Source: Roseovarius sp. W115
GTDB lineage: Bacteria > Pseudomonadota > Alphaproteobacteria > Rhodobacterales > Rhodobacteraceae
Direction: 5' to 3'
DNA length: 64,000 nt
Assembly: GCF_032842945.2 (NCBI RefSeq)
Contig: NZ_CP146606.1
Coordinates: 1,988,501-2,052,500, forward strand
Positions 25,103 to 33,793 of this stretch are shown in pieces; the stretch's first letter is position 1; each line of letters begins with the position of its first letter. The translations under genes and the position numbers were made by a program. Below the pieces are notes generated by a model. The model was not told where the DNA came from and made no database searches. It was given only the letters and a program-made list of their open reading frames with translations.

Positions 25103-25903
25103 ATGATTAAGACACTCGCAATAAGCGCTGTCGCCGCTCTGGGCCTTTCTGCCGGAGCCGCCTTCGCCGCAGGCGGCGAAGGGGAGGTGAAGGACGTCGA
25201 CTTTTCGTTCGAAGGTCCGTTTGGCAAATTTGACCAAGCACAGCTGCAACGTGGCCTTCAAGTCTACACAGAGATTTGTGCGGGCTGTCACGGACTGCAA
25301 TACGTGCCGCTCCGGACGCTGGGTGACGAAGGCGGTCCGCATTTTTCAGAAGATGAAGTGCGTGCCTATTCTGAACAGTTCGAAGTTTGGGATCCAGAGC
25401 TGCTGGATGGCGAGGGCGATTTTCGTTCGGCTGTCCCCACAGATCATTTCCCAAAGTCGGCTATTCGGACCGCACCTGATCTGAGCCTTATGGCCAAGGC
25501 GCGCGCTGGTTTCCATGGGCCTGAAGGCACAGGCATCAACCAGCTTGTCAAAGGTATGGGTGGTCCTGAATATATCTACTCGATCCTCACCAGCTACACA
25601 GGCGAGGAAAAGGAAGAAGCAGGCACCATCTTTTACGAAAACAAGGCCTTCCCTGGAGGCTGGATCGCGATGGCCCCGCCTCTCTATGGTGAAGACGTCG
25701 AGTTTGCCGATGGTCACGAGAATGACTTGAGCCACATCTCCAAGGACGTGGCGGCCTTCCTGACCTGGACTGCGGAACCCAAGCTCATGGCCCGCAAGCA
25801 AGCGGGCCTGACAGCTGTGATCTTTCTGACGGTTTTGTCTGTTCTGCTGTATCTTACGAACAAGCGGATCTGGGCGCCGATTAAAGGTAAGAAAAACAGC
25901 TAA
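25103..25903 (+). CDS. petC: Cytochrome c1 of the bc1 complex
   Basis: About 266 residues with a Sec signal peptide (cleavage near AFA-AGG, residue ~22), one c-type haem site CAGCH (59-63), a mid-protein Met-ligand region (around [12 protein letters not shown]) and a C-terminal anchor helix (about 237-256). ATG 25103 is the family-like start; an ATG at 25085 overlapping the petB stop would add six residues. A strong terminator follows. Confidence 0.96.
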   Translation: MIKTLAISAVAALGLSAGAAFAAGGEGEVKDVDFSFEGPFGKFDQAQLQRGLQVYTEICAGCHGLQYVPLRTLGDEGGPHFSEDEVRAYSEQFEVWDPELLDGEGDFRSAVPTDHFPKSAIRTAPDLSLMAKARAGFHGPEGTGINQLVKGMGGPEYIYSILTSYTGEEKEEAGTIFYENKAFPGGWIAMAPPLYGEDVEFADGHENDLSHISKDVAAFLTWTAEPKLMARKQAGLTAVIFLTVLSVLLYLTNKRIWAPIKGKKNS

Positions 25904-25923
25904 GCCTGGCTACAAACCAAAAC

Positions 25924-25956
25924 AAAAACCCCCGCTGAAATTCAGCGGGGGTTTTC
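25924..25956. terminator. Bidirectional Rho-independent terminator after petC
   Basis: AAAAA, then CCCCCGCTGAA (25929-25939), one base, TTCAGCGGGGG (25941-25951), then TTTTC. A perfect 11-bp stem with A-run before and T-run after, so it should work for petC (plus) and for the puc operon end (minus), whose last stop is at 25976. Confidence 0.9.
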
Positions 25957-25975
25957 ATTTGAACGCGTGTTGGGC

Positions 25976-26680
25976 TTAGGGGCGCGTCATTACCGCTGGG
26001 AAACCCAGGGCCCGTGACAGAGGCAGAGACCCGCCCGGGATCACCGAAAGACGGCGCTCCTTGGTGGATAGAAGTTTCTGCGGCCAGAACATCCGGGACA
26101 TGTGCTTGCCCCCGCGGATGGCTGAACGTGCCTCGCGGTTCTTTTTCAGGAGTGGCATCGGCCAGAAGAAACGGGACATATAGCGCCCGCCGCTGATCGC
26201 GGAAGTGCGCGGGCGGTGCTTGAGCAGTAGCTTGGGGCCAACTCCGTGTGACACCGGGCCGCCTGATGGAATGCGGCGGTTGTGCACGCGTGTCGTCAGG
26301 AAATGCGGGTGCGAGTCCATAATGCTAGGCGCGCGGCTTGGCTTGTCTGGAACATGCGTTTCCTCGGTCACATCGCCCAAATCAATTGGATTGTTCCGGT
26401 CCATCACATTGCGCGTAAGTTTGGCCGCGCCCAAAGGACGGTAGGTGGCATGCACAACCACAGCTGCCTTGCCGCTGCCGATATGCTTGGCATAAGCTTT
26501 TGCCGCATTTGCCGCGACGCTGTAGCCGCTTATGCGGGTGGCGAGGTCTTTCTCACCTTCGCCTGCTTTGGCTGTCACAACGCGCACGGCACGCTGTGGT
26601 ACTCCTTCAAAACGAAGCCGGTCGGCCACGCCCTGCGCGAGTTTTTCGCTTTCGAATAAACGGCTGATGACCTGTGTCAT
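25976..26680 (-). CDS. Repeat-containing protein coupled to pucC
   Basis: A 234-residue protein whose start overlaps the pucC stop (ATGA at 26680-26677). The N-terminal ~100 residues (MTQVISRLFESEKLAQGVAD onward) resemble the YflT/general-stress 17M type of alpha-beta domain. From about residue 135 come four degenerate repeats of ~25 residues with the pattern (S/R)xIxxGGxxxSRxxxPxxLL: clear at 159-184 and 185-210, weaker at 135-158 and 211-234. Two repeats share MSR-FWP. The repeat part is basic. I know no characterised homologue; operon position suggests a role in LH2 assembly, regulation or its stress control. Confidence 0.8.
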   Translation of the reverse strand: MTQVISRLFESEKLAQGVADRLRFEGVPQRAVRVVTAKAGEGEKDLATRISGYSVAANAAKAYAKHIGSGKAAVVVHATYRPLGAAKLTRNVMDRNNPIDLGDVTEETHVPDKPSRAPSIMDSHPHFLTTRVHNRRIPSGGPVSHGVGPKLLLKHRPRTSAISGGRYMSRFFWPMPLLKKNREARSAIRGGKHMSRMFWPQKLLSTKERRLSVIPGGSLPLSRALGFPAVMTRP

Positions 26681-28128
26681 GATACCTCCACCGATTTCTG
26701 GTCTGTCCCCGCCACAGACCGCGCACCTGCGGCCCGAGAACGAGAGTCTTTTATGCCAAGCCCCAGAGGGACCGCCACCATGACGGCCAGTGTGAGCATG
26801 ACGATTTCAATCATGAATACTAAATTGTAGGGCGCATGCGCCGCAATTCCAGCCGGACCTGAAGCGCTCAGCATCACATCGCGGACAATTCCGGCCAAAG
26901 CGACGGCAATTCCTGCGCATGTGGCTTGCACGGCCCCCCATGTGCCAAGGGCCATGCCGATCTGCCCTTTGGGTGCAGCGCGCATAGTTGCAGTGAGCGT
27001 TGCATGTCCAAAAAGACCTGCGCCCAAACCTGTTAGGAACGTGCCCACGAGGAACATCAATATTCCGCCGCCCAGCGACGATAGGATAATAGCTGCGAAG
27101 CCCGGAATGCCAATCAGCGCGCCTGTACGGCCCAACCTTATTGGCGATGCGCCCTGGCCCAGAACATGAGAGGCATATCCAAAGCCCAAGAGCGTGCCAC
27201 CAGCCAGCAGCGCGGTGAGTTTCGTGGTCTGTGCTACGCTGAGGCCCAGCGCCTGACCGCCATAAGGCTCAAGCAGAACATCCGCCATGCCATAGCCAAA
27301 TGTGCCCAGACCGATCACGAGAAGCAGACGTTTCATTGTGGGACGTTTGATAAGATTGCGCATCGCAACTTCAAACTTTTCAGGACGCGCCTCAAGCATC
27401 TGCGCCGCACGAACCCGGTCGCGCGCCTCTTGTTTCCACATGGCGAACATGTTGAGTGATACTGTTGTCACCGCACAGCCCTGAATAACCTGGATAAGGC
27501 GCCCCGGCGTATAATTCTCCAGCAGGGCTCCAAAGATGAGCGCGCTGCCCACCATGCCAAAGAGCAGCATGACATACATCAGCCCTACGACTTTTGGCTG
27601 ATCTTCATCCTCTACGAGATCTGTGGCCAGTGCCAGACCTACGGTTTGCACCATGTGCAGGCCCGCTCCGACGAGCAAAAACGCCAAAGCCGCAGAGCCA
27701 ATGCCAATCCAGCGTGGAGCATCCACAGCCTCGCCATACCCTGACAGCACCAAGAGCGCGAAGGGCATGATGGCAAAGCCGCCAAATTGATAGAGCGTGC
27801 CCTTCCAAATGTAGGGGGCACGGCGAAGACCCAATGCAGAGACATGTGTGTCAGATTTGTATCCGATCAGCGTGCGCAATGGAGCGAATAGAAGCGGTAA
27901 GGCCAACATGATCGCGACGATCGAGGCCGGAACCGCCAGTTCGACAATCATCACGCGGTTCAGCGTGCCCACCAAAAGGACAAGCGCCATACCGACCGTG
28001 ACCTGAAAAAGCGAAAGGCGGAGCAAACGCGACAAAGGCACCTCGTCGGTCGCCACATCTGCGAAAGGCAGATACTTTGGCCCGATTGACGCCAGTTTGC
28101 GTAACGCAAAGCTCCGATAGTTGAACAT
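26677..28128 (-). CDS. pucC: PucC, light-harvesting complex assembly transporter-like protein
   Basis: A 483-residue BCH2/PucC-type major-facilitator protein with about twelve helices. RLSLFQVTVGMALVLLVGTLNRVMIVEL at the N-terminus (core LFQVTVGM, LNRVMIVEL) and ALRTLIGYKSD-type loop are family signatures, as is the conserved RRAPYIWKGTLYQFGG. PucC is needed for bacteriochlorophyll delivery to or assembly of LH2. It follows pucBA on the same strand and is coupled to the repeat-protein gene. Confidence 0.95.
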   Translation of the reverse strand: MFNYRSFALRKLASIGPKYLPFADVATDEVPLSRLLRLSLFQVTVGMALVLLVGTLNRVMIVELAVPASIVAIMLALPLLFAPLRTLIGYKSDTHVSALGLRRAPYIWKGTLYQFGGFAIMPFALLVLSGYGEAVDAPRWIGIGSAALAFLLVGAGLHMVQTVGLALATDLVEDEDQPKVVGLMYVMLLFGMVGSALIFGALLENYTPGRLIQVIQGCAVTTVSLNMFAMWKQEARDRVRAAQMLEARPEKFEVAMRNLIKRPTMKRLLLVIGLGTFGYGMADVLLEPYGGQALGLSVAQTTKLTALLAGGTLLGFGYASHVLGQGASPIRLGRTGALIGIPGFAAIILSSLGGGILMFLVGTFLTGLGAGLFGHATLTATMRAAPKGQIGMALGTWGAVQATCAGIAVALAGIVRDVMLSASGPAGIAAHAPYNLVFMIEIVMLTLAVMVAVPLGLGIKDSRSRAAGARSVAGTDQKSVEVS

Positions 28129-28238
28129 CGAGTTTCGGCACCGGGGAATCCCGGCGCAGTCCTGAATGTGGGTGCGGCGGAACCCGTCAACCGCCGTTTT
28201 GCGAAAGGCCCGAGACGTCTGGCGTCCGGCCCCCTAGC

Positions 28239-28565
28239 TTATTGTGTTACAGATGCCAGAACGTCTGGCTTCTGAATGATCGCCGTTGCGACCGATCCGT
28301 CCGGCATGACAAGTGTCACTTCGGTCTGACCATCCGCGCGCGGTGTCACATAGCTTACCTTGGCTGTGTCAAGCTGCTCGCTCTGTTCAAGAGCTGCCGA
28401 CTGATCGCCTGTGCCCATCGGAACACCCTGGAGGAAATCATCCACCCATGAGGTATTGCTCAGAACAGCGACGTGTACGGCAAAAGAGCCTACCGCAACA
28501 GCACCAAGGAAAATCGGTACGCCCACATTCGGGGATACCACGAGCCACATCTTAGCATTGTTCAT
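28239..28565 (-). CDS. pucA: LH2 antenna alpha polypeptide, extended and with Phe44-Leu45
   Basis: A 108-residue protein; typical LH2 alpha chains have 50-60. Residues 1-47 align without gaps to LH2 alpha: MNNAKMWLVVSPNVGVPIFL, then the B850 ligand His31 and Trp40. At 44-45, where B800-850 complexes have Tyr-Trp or Tyr-Tyr, it has Phe-Leu, the pair known from B800-820 antennae. Residues ~50-108 are a hydrophilic, acidic C-terminal extension not present in ordinary alpha chains, located on the periplasmic side if topology is normal. GGAGGAG precedes the ATG. It follows pucB by 12 bases. Confidence 0.95.
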   Translation of the reverse strand: MNNAKMWLVVSPNVGVPIFLGAVAVGSFAVHVAVLSNTSWVDDFLQGVPMGTGDQSAALEQSEQLDTAKVSYVTPRADGQTEVTLVMPDGSVATAIIQKPDVLASVTQ

Positions 28566-28577
28566 GTCAGCTCCTCC

Positions 28578-28733
28578 TTAGCCCAGCCACGGTGTGGACA
28601 CGGCCACGAGAATATGCGCCAAAAGCGCGATTACGCCGAAGACGCGCGTACCATCAATAAGATAGCTATGCACTTCCTCCGCTTCACGTAGGGTCAGGCC
28701 TGTTGGCCAGACTTTATCAGGATCATCGGACAT
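28578..28733 (-). CDS. pucB: LH2 antenna beta polypeptide
   Basis: A 51-residue protein: cytoplasmic WPTGLTLREAEEVHSYLIDGTR with His22, then one helix VFGVIALLAHILVAV with the bacteriochlorophyll ligand His40, and the ending STPWLG. These are standard beta-chain features. ATG 28733 is preceded by AAGGAGA. It is the first gene of the puc operon, with tandem PpsR-type sites 100-150 bases upstream. Confidence 0.95.
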   Translation of the reverse strand: MSDDPDKVWPTGLTLREAEEVHSYLIDGTRVFGVIALLAHILVAVSTPWLG

Positions 28734-28841
28734 TTCCGTCTCCTTCTTCTTGGTCCTGCACAGTGATCTCCGCCAGCCCGAATGGACAAGCCAAACATCA
28801 CTGCAGGCCAGCGTTGCAGGCACGCCAACCTGAATCAAAGG

Positions 28842-28859
28842 TGTCACATTAATTGGACG
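28842..28859. promoter_or_regulatory. PpsR/CrtJ-type operator, distal half of tandem pair
   Basis: TGT-N12-ACG (consensus TGT-N12-ACA), eight bases from the perfect site at 28868-28885. The 8-bp gap between tandem sites is the known arrangement for cooperative PpsR/CrtJ binding at puc and bch promoters. It is the half nearer to pucB. Confidence 0.65.
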
Positions 28860-28867
28860 AAAACAAA

Positions 28868-28885
28868 TGTAAATTTTAATTTACA
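28868..28885. promoter_or_regulatory. PpsR/CrtJ operator, perfect TGT-N12-ACA
   Basis: TGTAAATTTTAATTTACA is an exact and almost fully palindromic PpsR site, 135 bases before the pucB ATG. It predicts repression of LH2 synthesis by oxygen and/or light. A ppsR gene is not in this window. Confidence 0.85.
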
Positions 28886-29130
28886 CATTTACGAGATGAA
28901 CTAGGAAACCGGCCAGCTCAGCCAAATGGCGTGTCAGAGTGTCGCAACCTGACTGTTATTGCAGGTAAAACCAGCGTCATTTGAGAAAACACAGCCTGGT
29001 GTTTGCGCGTTGCAATTCGGCAAGGGGTTGGTTTTGAGACCGGGCTTTTTGTCAGGTTTGGTCGGTGCACATTCAAATTTTGAGAGAAAGCAGGCTATGC
29101 GATTCTCTTTCAGCATTACTCGGCTGTTGT

Positions 29131-30266
29131 CTAACGCGGACTAGGGTTTTGTGCCGTGTTGTAGGCGGACCAGTCGGTGATCTCCGGATAGTACATGTTC
29201 CGCCAACGCCGCACGCGTGGGTTCATCACTTTGCGCCACAACGGCGGCACCATAGCCGCTATGGTCATAACCGGATACCCATAGGGCAGTTGTGGAGCCT
29301 CATCTTCCGAATAGGTCTGCAACAGTGGAAAGCGCCGGTTCGGTTTGTAGTGATGGTCAGAATGGCGTTGCAAGTTAATGAGAAGCCAGTTTGAAGCTTT
29401 TTGCGCCGAATTCCAGCTGTGCTGTGGTTTGACGTGCTCATACTTGCCATCGCCCAGATGTTTGCGTGTCAATCCGTAGTGTTCGACGTAATTCACAAGC
29501 TCAAGCTGCCAGATTGCCACGACCGCCTGCCAGATGAAAAGCATTACACCAACCCACCCCCGATCAGCGCTGCGAGCACAAGCGCATAGGCTTGCAGGGA
29601 CCAGTAGAACCAGAATGGGTTGGAGAAGTCATACCAAGGCTTATCACGGCGGCCGAGCATCGCGGCCTCGGCGCGAAAGGCGGACTTGAAACAATTCACC
29701 AGTACGCGCGGAAAAAACCGATGAAATCCCTCATTGTAGCGTGCTGTGACCGGATCGCGGGGTGTGCCGACATAGCGGTGATGGACCAAAAGGTGCTCAG
29801 ACCGGAAATGGGAATAGAGCACCATCGCGAGCAGTGTGTCTGCGAAGAAACGTTCTGACTTGTTCTTTTGATGCATGAGCTCATGCGAGAAATTGATGCC
29901 GACTGTCCCAGAGACGACACCCATACCAAAGAACAAAAGAATTGTTTCGAAAGGCGACAACTGCGCATCCCCCGGTCCCGTCGCATACCAGATCATCCAG
30001 AAGAGCAGGCAGAACTGAATGGGAGCCCAGATCACAGTGACGGCTGTGTAGAGGCGGACATGTCGGTCGCGGGTTTCGGGATCCAGGTTTTCAAGTTCCA
30101 GCCCAAGGACTGCATCAAGCGCTGCAAAGAAGTACCAGGTGACAACCGGCAAGAGCAAAAGCGTCCAGCCGCCATGCATTGCGCTGAAAACGGCCAGCGG
30201 GACCAATGCCAGTGACATCCAAAACGGCAGGACCCGCTGCCAACGACCAATATTCTGAGCGGACAT
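29131..30266 (-). pseudogene. alkB: Alkane 1-monooxygenase AlkB, one-base frameshift
   Basis: A membrane di-iron hydroxylase that oxidises terminal carbons of medium-chain alkanes. The N-terminal part (ATG 30266; ends at a TAA at 29546-29544) carries helices and the first two His boxes, HELMHQ and HLLVHHRYVGTP. The C-terminal part, in another frame, carries LQRHSDHH and NYVEHYGL. The halves join if one C is added to the plus-strand C5 run 29557-29561, giving IGGWVGVMLFIWQ at the junction and ~378 residues, normal for AlkB. As sequenced, the TAA overlaps an ATG (TAATG), so coupled translation of two halves is conceivable but unlikely to be the native form. Rubredoxin and reductase genes are not adjacent. 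Confidence 0.88.
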
Positions 30267-30304
30267 GCTGATGCTGTCTCCGAGGTTTCTCAAAAGTGAA
30301 ACGA

Positions 30305-31366
30305 TTAGTTTAGATTTTGCAGTTTTTCTTTCGCCAAGTCAAAAACCTTCCGCATGACGGTGGGTAATTCCGTGGGTTTAAAGTCCTCTTTGGGTATGAA
30401 TTCCCCAATTTCAGGCTGGGTTGAGGCCGGAACGACGGCGACTTCGACATCCAGACGCAAATGGAAATGGGTGAAGGTGTGCCGAGCTTCCGCGCTGAGT
30501 TTTTGCCATGGCGCCTCAAGGGGCGGCGCGGGCACGGGTGTTTCGGACCATTCGCTTCCGGGCCAGCCAAGCATGCCACCGAGCAGACCTTTGTCCGGTC
30601 TACGTTCCAAAAGCCAGGCACCATCTGCGCGCCGCACAACATAGGCCGTGCCACGGCGCGTTGGTTTGGGTTTCTTGGGGGTCTTGGCGGGCAACTCCGC
30701 TTGAATGCCCAGTTTGCGCGCGGCACAAGCCGTCATCCAGGGGCAAATGCCACAGGCGGGCGAGCGGGGCGTACAAACCGTTGCCCCGAGGTCCATGACG
30801 GCTTGAGCATAGTCACCTGGACGGGTCACGGGTGTTAGTTTGGCTGCGCGCTCTTTGATCTCTGGTTTCGCGGCGGGCAGTGGCGTGCGAATGGCAAACA
30901 TCCGCGCTATGACCCGCTCGACATTCCCGTCAACCACAACTTCGGGCGCATCAAAGGCGATCGCGGAAATCGCCGCAGAAGTGTAAGGGCCGACACCCGG
31001 CAGTTTTTGCAGGGACTCGGCGGTTTCGGGAAATCGCCCGCCATAGTTTTCAGCCACCACGCGCGCGCATTTCAGAAGGTTCCGCGCTCGCGCGTAATAT
31101 CCTAGCCCGGCCCATTCACCCATCACTTGGGCATCTTCGGCTGAGGCCAGGGCTGTCACGCTGGGCCAAAGCGACGTGAACCTCTCGTAGTAGCTTTTTA
31201 CGGCGGCCACCGTGGTCTGCTGCAGCATGATCTCGCTGAGCCACACGCGATAGGCATCAGGACAAACACCCGCCGCACGATCAGACGGAGACACGCGCCA
31301 AGGCAGGTCGCGGGCATGTCTGTCATACCAATCAAGCAAGGTATTCGACATTTCCAATTCACGCAT
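30305..31366 (-). CDS. mutY: A/G-specific adenine DNA glycosylase
   Basis: A 353-residue base-excision repair enzyme that removes A opposite 8-oxoG. The helix-hairpin-helix is LPGVGPYTSAAI (catalytic Asp in VVDGNVERV region), and the 4Fe-4S motif C-x6-C-x2-C-x5-C is complete (CTPRSPACGICPWMTAC). The C-terminal third is the MutT-like 8-oxoG recognition domain. An ATG at 31351 is an alternative start. It is upstream of alkB on the same strand. Confidence 0.95.
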   Translation of the reverse strand: MRELEMSNTLLDWYDRHARDLPWRVSPSDRAAGVCPDAYRVWLSEIMLQQTTVAAVKSYYERFTSLWPSVTALASAEDAQVMGEWAGLGYYARARNLLKCARVVAENYGGRFPETAESLQKLPGVGPYTSAAISAIAFDAPEVVVDGNVERVIARMFAIRTPLPAAKPEIKERAAKLTPVTRPGDYAQAVMDLGATVCTPRSPACGICPWMTACAARKLGIQAELPAKTPKKPKPTRRGTAYVVRRADGAWLLERRPDKGLLGGMLGWPGSEWSETPVPAPPLEAPWQKLSAEARHTFTHFHLRLDVEVAVVPASTQPEIGEFIPKEDFKPTELPTVMRKVFDLAKEKLQNLN

Positions 31367-31459
31367 CTGTTACTCCGCGTTATCCTGCCGTAAGAGGCTT
31401 TGCATTTGTGTCACCCGTCACATGCCTTACATTAGAATGAATTGCAGGGGAGAACAGCC

Positions 31460-31981
31460 ATGCCCACGCGTGAGGGCACAACATACGGCTTCAAAAGAAG
31501 TGGCGCGTTGCTGGGGTCGCAGATCCGTAAAGGATCGGAAAGCCGTGGGTTTGCTGTGTCCCGTGTCGTAACCCACTGGCCCGAGATCGCGGGTGAAGAA
31601 GTCGCTGCGTTCTCGCGCCCTGTGAAGGTGAGTTATACGCGCGGTGGGTTTGGTGCCACGTTAACGGTTCTGACGACGGGTGCGCAGGCTCCGATACTGG
31701 AAATGCAAAAAGAGGCGCTTCGGGATCGGGTGAATGCCACTTATGGCTACAATGCCATTTCGCGGATTCACATCACCCAGACAGCCCCTGTAGGATTTTC
31801 CGAAGGGCAAGTGGATTTTGAGCATCGTCCAAGGGGCGAGACGGCCACGCCCGAACCGGATACGCAAACACAAGCGGAAGCGGCCGACCTTTCCGACCCT
31901 GTGGCAGACAATGACCTGCGTGCGGCCCTTGAAAAACTGGGTCAGAACGTGCTTACGAAATCAAAAATTTCCAAACCTTAA
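31460..31981 (+). CDS. DUF721 (DciA-like) protein
   Basis: About 173 residues; the N-terminal 100 form a DUF721 domain (FAVSRVVTHWPEIAGEEVA and later LTVLTTGAQAPILEMQKEAL). DciA proteins of this family load the replicative helicase DnaB in bacteria lacking DnaC. The C-terminal ~60 residues are a disordered acidic linker ending in a short helix (DLRAALEKLGQNVLT). GGGGAGAA precedes the ATG. It is followed at 10 bases by a thioredoxin-fold gene. Divergent from mutY, a conserved alphaproteobacterial arrangement. Confidence 0.8.
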   Translation: MPTREGTTYGFKRSGALLGSQIRKGSESRGFAVSRVVTHWPEIAGEEVAAFSRPVKVSYTRGGFGATLTVLTTGAQAPILEMQKEALRDRVNATYGYNAISRIHITQTAPVGFSEGQVDFEHRPRGETATPEPDTQTQAEAADLSDPVADNDLRAALEKLGQNVLTKSKISKP

Positions 31982-31991
31982 AGGTGACTGA

Positions 31992-32672
31992 ATGAGAAAT
32001 GTTGTACTCTCCGGGGTGATTGCCCTAGCCATTGCTGCGCTGGGAGCTTGGTGGATGACCTCAAGCGCCGGGACGAACAATCAGGCCACGGCGAATTTGC
32101 TGGGGGCCGCACATGCGCAAGACGCAGATGCCGAGATTGACCTCTCTCTTGTCGAGGAAATGATCCTGGGCGCAGAGGATGCGCCGGTCACGATTGTGGA
32201 ATACGCATCTTTTACATGCCCGCATTGCGCGTCGTTCCACGCAAGCCAGTTCAAAGAGCTCAAGTCTGAGTTTATTGACACCGGTAAGGTGAAATTCGTC
32301 TACCGTGACGTTTACTTTGACCGTTTCGGTCTTTGGGCCGCCATGGTCGCGCGTTGTGGCGGGACCGAGCGCTTTTTTGGCATAACCGACATGATCTATG
32401 AACAACAGCGAGATTGGATCGGCTCGGGTCAAGATCCCGTGGCGATCACCAATAATCTGCGCCGCATCGGCAAAGTTGCGGGCTTGAGCGATGATCAGCT
32501 TGACGCCTGCCTCTCGGATGCCGACAAGGCACAGGCGCTTGTGGCGGTTTATCAGCAAAATTCAGAAGCTGATGCAGTAGAGTCAACGCCTACGCTGATC
32601 ATCAATGGCGAAAAGCATGGCAATATGTCCTATGCCGATCTCAAAGGCATCATCGAAGGCCAATTGCCGTAA
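31992..32672 (+). CDS. DsbA-family periplasmic thioredoxin-fold protein
   Basis: A 226-residue protein with an N-terminal anchor/signal (about 4-22), active site CPHC (76-79) in EYASFTCPHCASFH and the cis-Pro in STPTLIING. It is the DsbA/Com1 form with a helical insert. It would oxidise cysteines in exported proteins. The stop overlaps the next start as TAATG. Conserved next to mutY/DUF721 in Rhodobacterales. Confidence 0.9.
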   Translation: MRNVVLSGVIALAIAALGAWWMTSSAGTNNQATANLLGAAHAQDADAEIDLSLVEEMILGAEDAPVTIVEYASFTCPHCASFHASQFKELKSEFIDTGKVKFVYRDVYFDRFGLWAAMVARCGGTERFFGITDMIYEQQRDWIGSGQDPVAITNNLRRIGKVAGLSDDQLDACLSDADKAQALVAVYQQNSEADAVESTPTLIINGEKHGNMSYADLKGIIEGQLP

Positions 32673-33793
32673 TGAAGCCTGCGCCTCTTGCCGGGCTGAA
32701 AGTCGTCGAGTTGGCACGAATTCTGGCCGGTCCCTGGGCTGGCCAGACGCTTGCTGATCTGGGCGCTGAGGTTGTCAAAGTCGAAAGCCCCGCAGGCGAT
32801 GACACGCGCCAGTGGGGTCCGCCGTTCATCGAGCGTGAAGGTGACCGGTCGGCGGCCTATTACCATTCGTGCAACCGCGGCAAACAGAGCATCACAGTGG
32901 ATTTCCGAACTGATGAAGGACAGGCAAGGGTCAAGGATCTTGTGCGCGAGGCTGATATCGTTCTGGAAAACTTCAAGGTTGGAGGGCTGGCGAAATACAG
33001 GCTGGACTATGAAAGCCTGTCCGCCATCAATTCCAAGCTGATCTACTGTTCGATCACCGGTTTTGGTCAGGACGGCCCCTATGCTCATCGCGCGGGCTAC
33101 GACTACATCATTCAGGGCATGTCCGGCATCATGTCCGTCACTGGCGACCCCGAGGCGCAGCCGATCAAGGTGGGCGTGGCGATTGCCGATCTCTTTACCG
33201 GCGTCTATGCCACCACGGCTATTCTGTCAGCACTGCATCAACGACATTCCACGGGCAAGGGTCAGCACATCGATATGGCGCTTTTGGACGTGGCGCTGGC
33301 AGTGACGGCCAATCAGGCGATGAACTACCTTGCAACGGGTACGCCTCCTGGACGTTTGGGCAATTTTCACCCCAATCTGTCACCTTACCAAGTGTTTGAC
33401 TGCGCCGATGGGCATCTGATCATCGCGGTGGGCAATGACAGTCAGTATGTGAAGTTTTGTTCGCTTTTGGGCTGTCCTGAACTGGCTGAACATCCTGACT
33501 ATGTCACCAATGCCGGGCGTGTCACACATCGCTACACATTAACGGACGCGCTCACGGAGCATACACAAAAACGCACCAAAGCAGAGCTGTTGGAAGCCTG
33601 CGAGGCACAAGGTGTGCCTGCGGGGCCAATCAACGATTTGGCCGAAGTCCTTGATGACCCGCAGATCAAGGCACGGGGGATGCAGATTGACCTCGACGGC
33701 GTGCCGGGACTGCGTACGCCGATCAAGTTTTCCGATGCTGATCTAGCCTTGCACCGGCCTTCACCAAAACTTGGCGAGGACGACCCAGGCTAA
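32672..33793 (+). CDS. CaiB/BaiF family (class III) CoA-transferase
   Basis: A 373-residue family III CoA-transferase. The N-terminus has [21 protein letters not shown] and [20 protein letters not shown], and the catalytic Asp is expected in the [17 protein letters not shown] region. Members move CoA between carboxylates (formyl, carnitine, succinyl, mesaconyl types); which one is not clear. It overlaps the DsbA-like gene and is convergent with lpxK by four shared bases. Confidence 0.88.
   Translation: MKPAPLAGLKVVELARILAGPWAGQTLADLGAEVVKVESPAGDDTRQWGPPFIEREGDRSAAYYHSCNRGKQSITVDFRTDEGQARVKDLVREADIVLENFKVGGLAKYRLDYESLSAINSKLIYCSITGFGQDGPYAHRAGYDYIIQGMSGIMSVTGDPEAQPIKVGVAIADLFTGVYATTAILSALHQRHSTGKGQHIDMALLDVALAVTANQAMNYLATGTPPGRLGNFHPNLSPYQVFDCADGHLIIAVGNDSQYVKFCSLLGCPELAEHPDYVTNAGRVTHRYTLTDALTEHTQKRTKAELLEACEAQGVPAGPINDLAEVLDDPQIKARGMQIDLDGVPGLRTPIKFSDADLALHRPSPKLGEDDPG

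Larger units (their letters stand above)
28734..29130. other. Spacer between pucB and alkB (puc promoter region)
   Basis: The part next to pucB holds the tandem PpsR sites and must hold the puc promoter. The part from 28900 to 29130 has a Cys-rich 60-codon frame on the minus strand (28934-29116) and a short plus-strand frame, neither with a recognisable family. I see no convincing gene there. Confidence 0.5.

Noticed and set aside
26205..26659. Plus-strand frames within the repeat-protein gene
   Set aside because: They are shadows; the minus-strand gene is coupled to pucC and has internal repeats.
29542..29546. Programmed frameshift or genuine two-subunit AlkB at the TAATG
   Set aside because: A plain missing C in the nearby C5 run gives a perfect family junction and two other genes have the same lesion, so a special mechanism is not needed.
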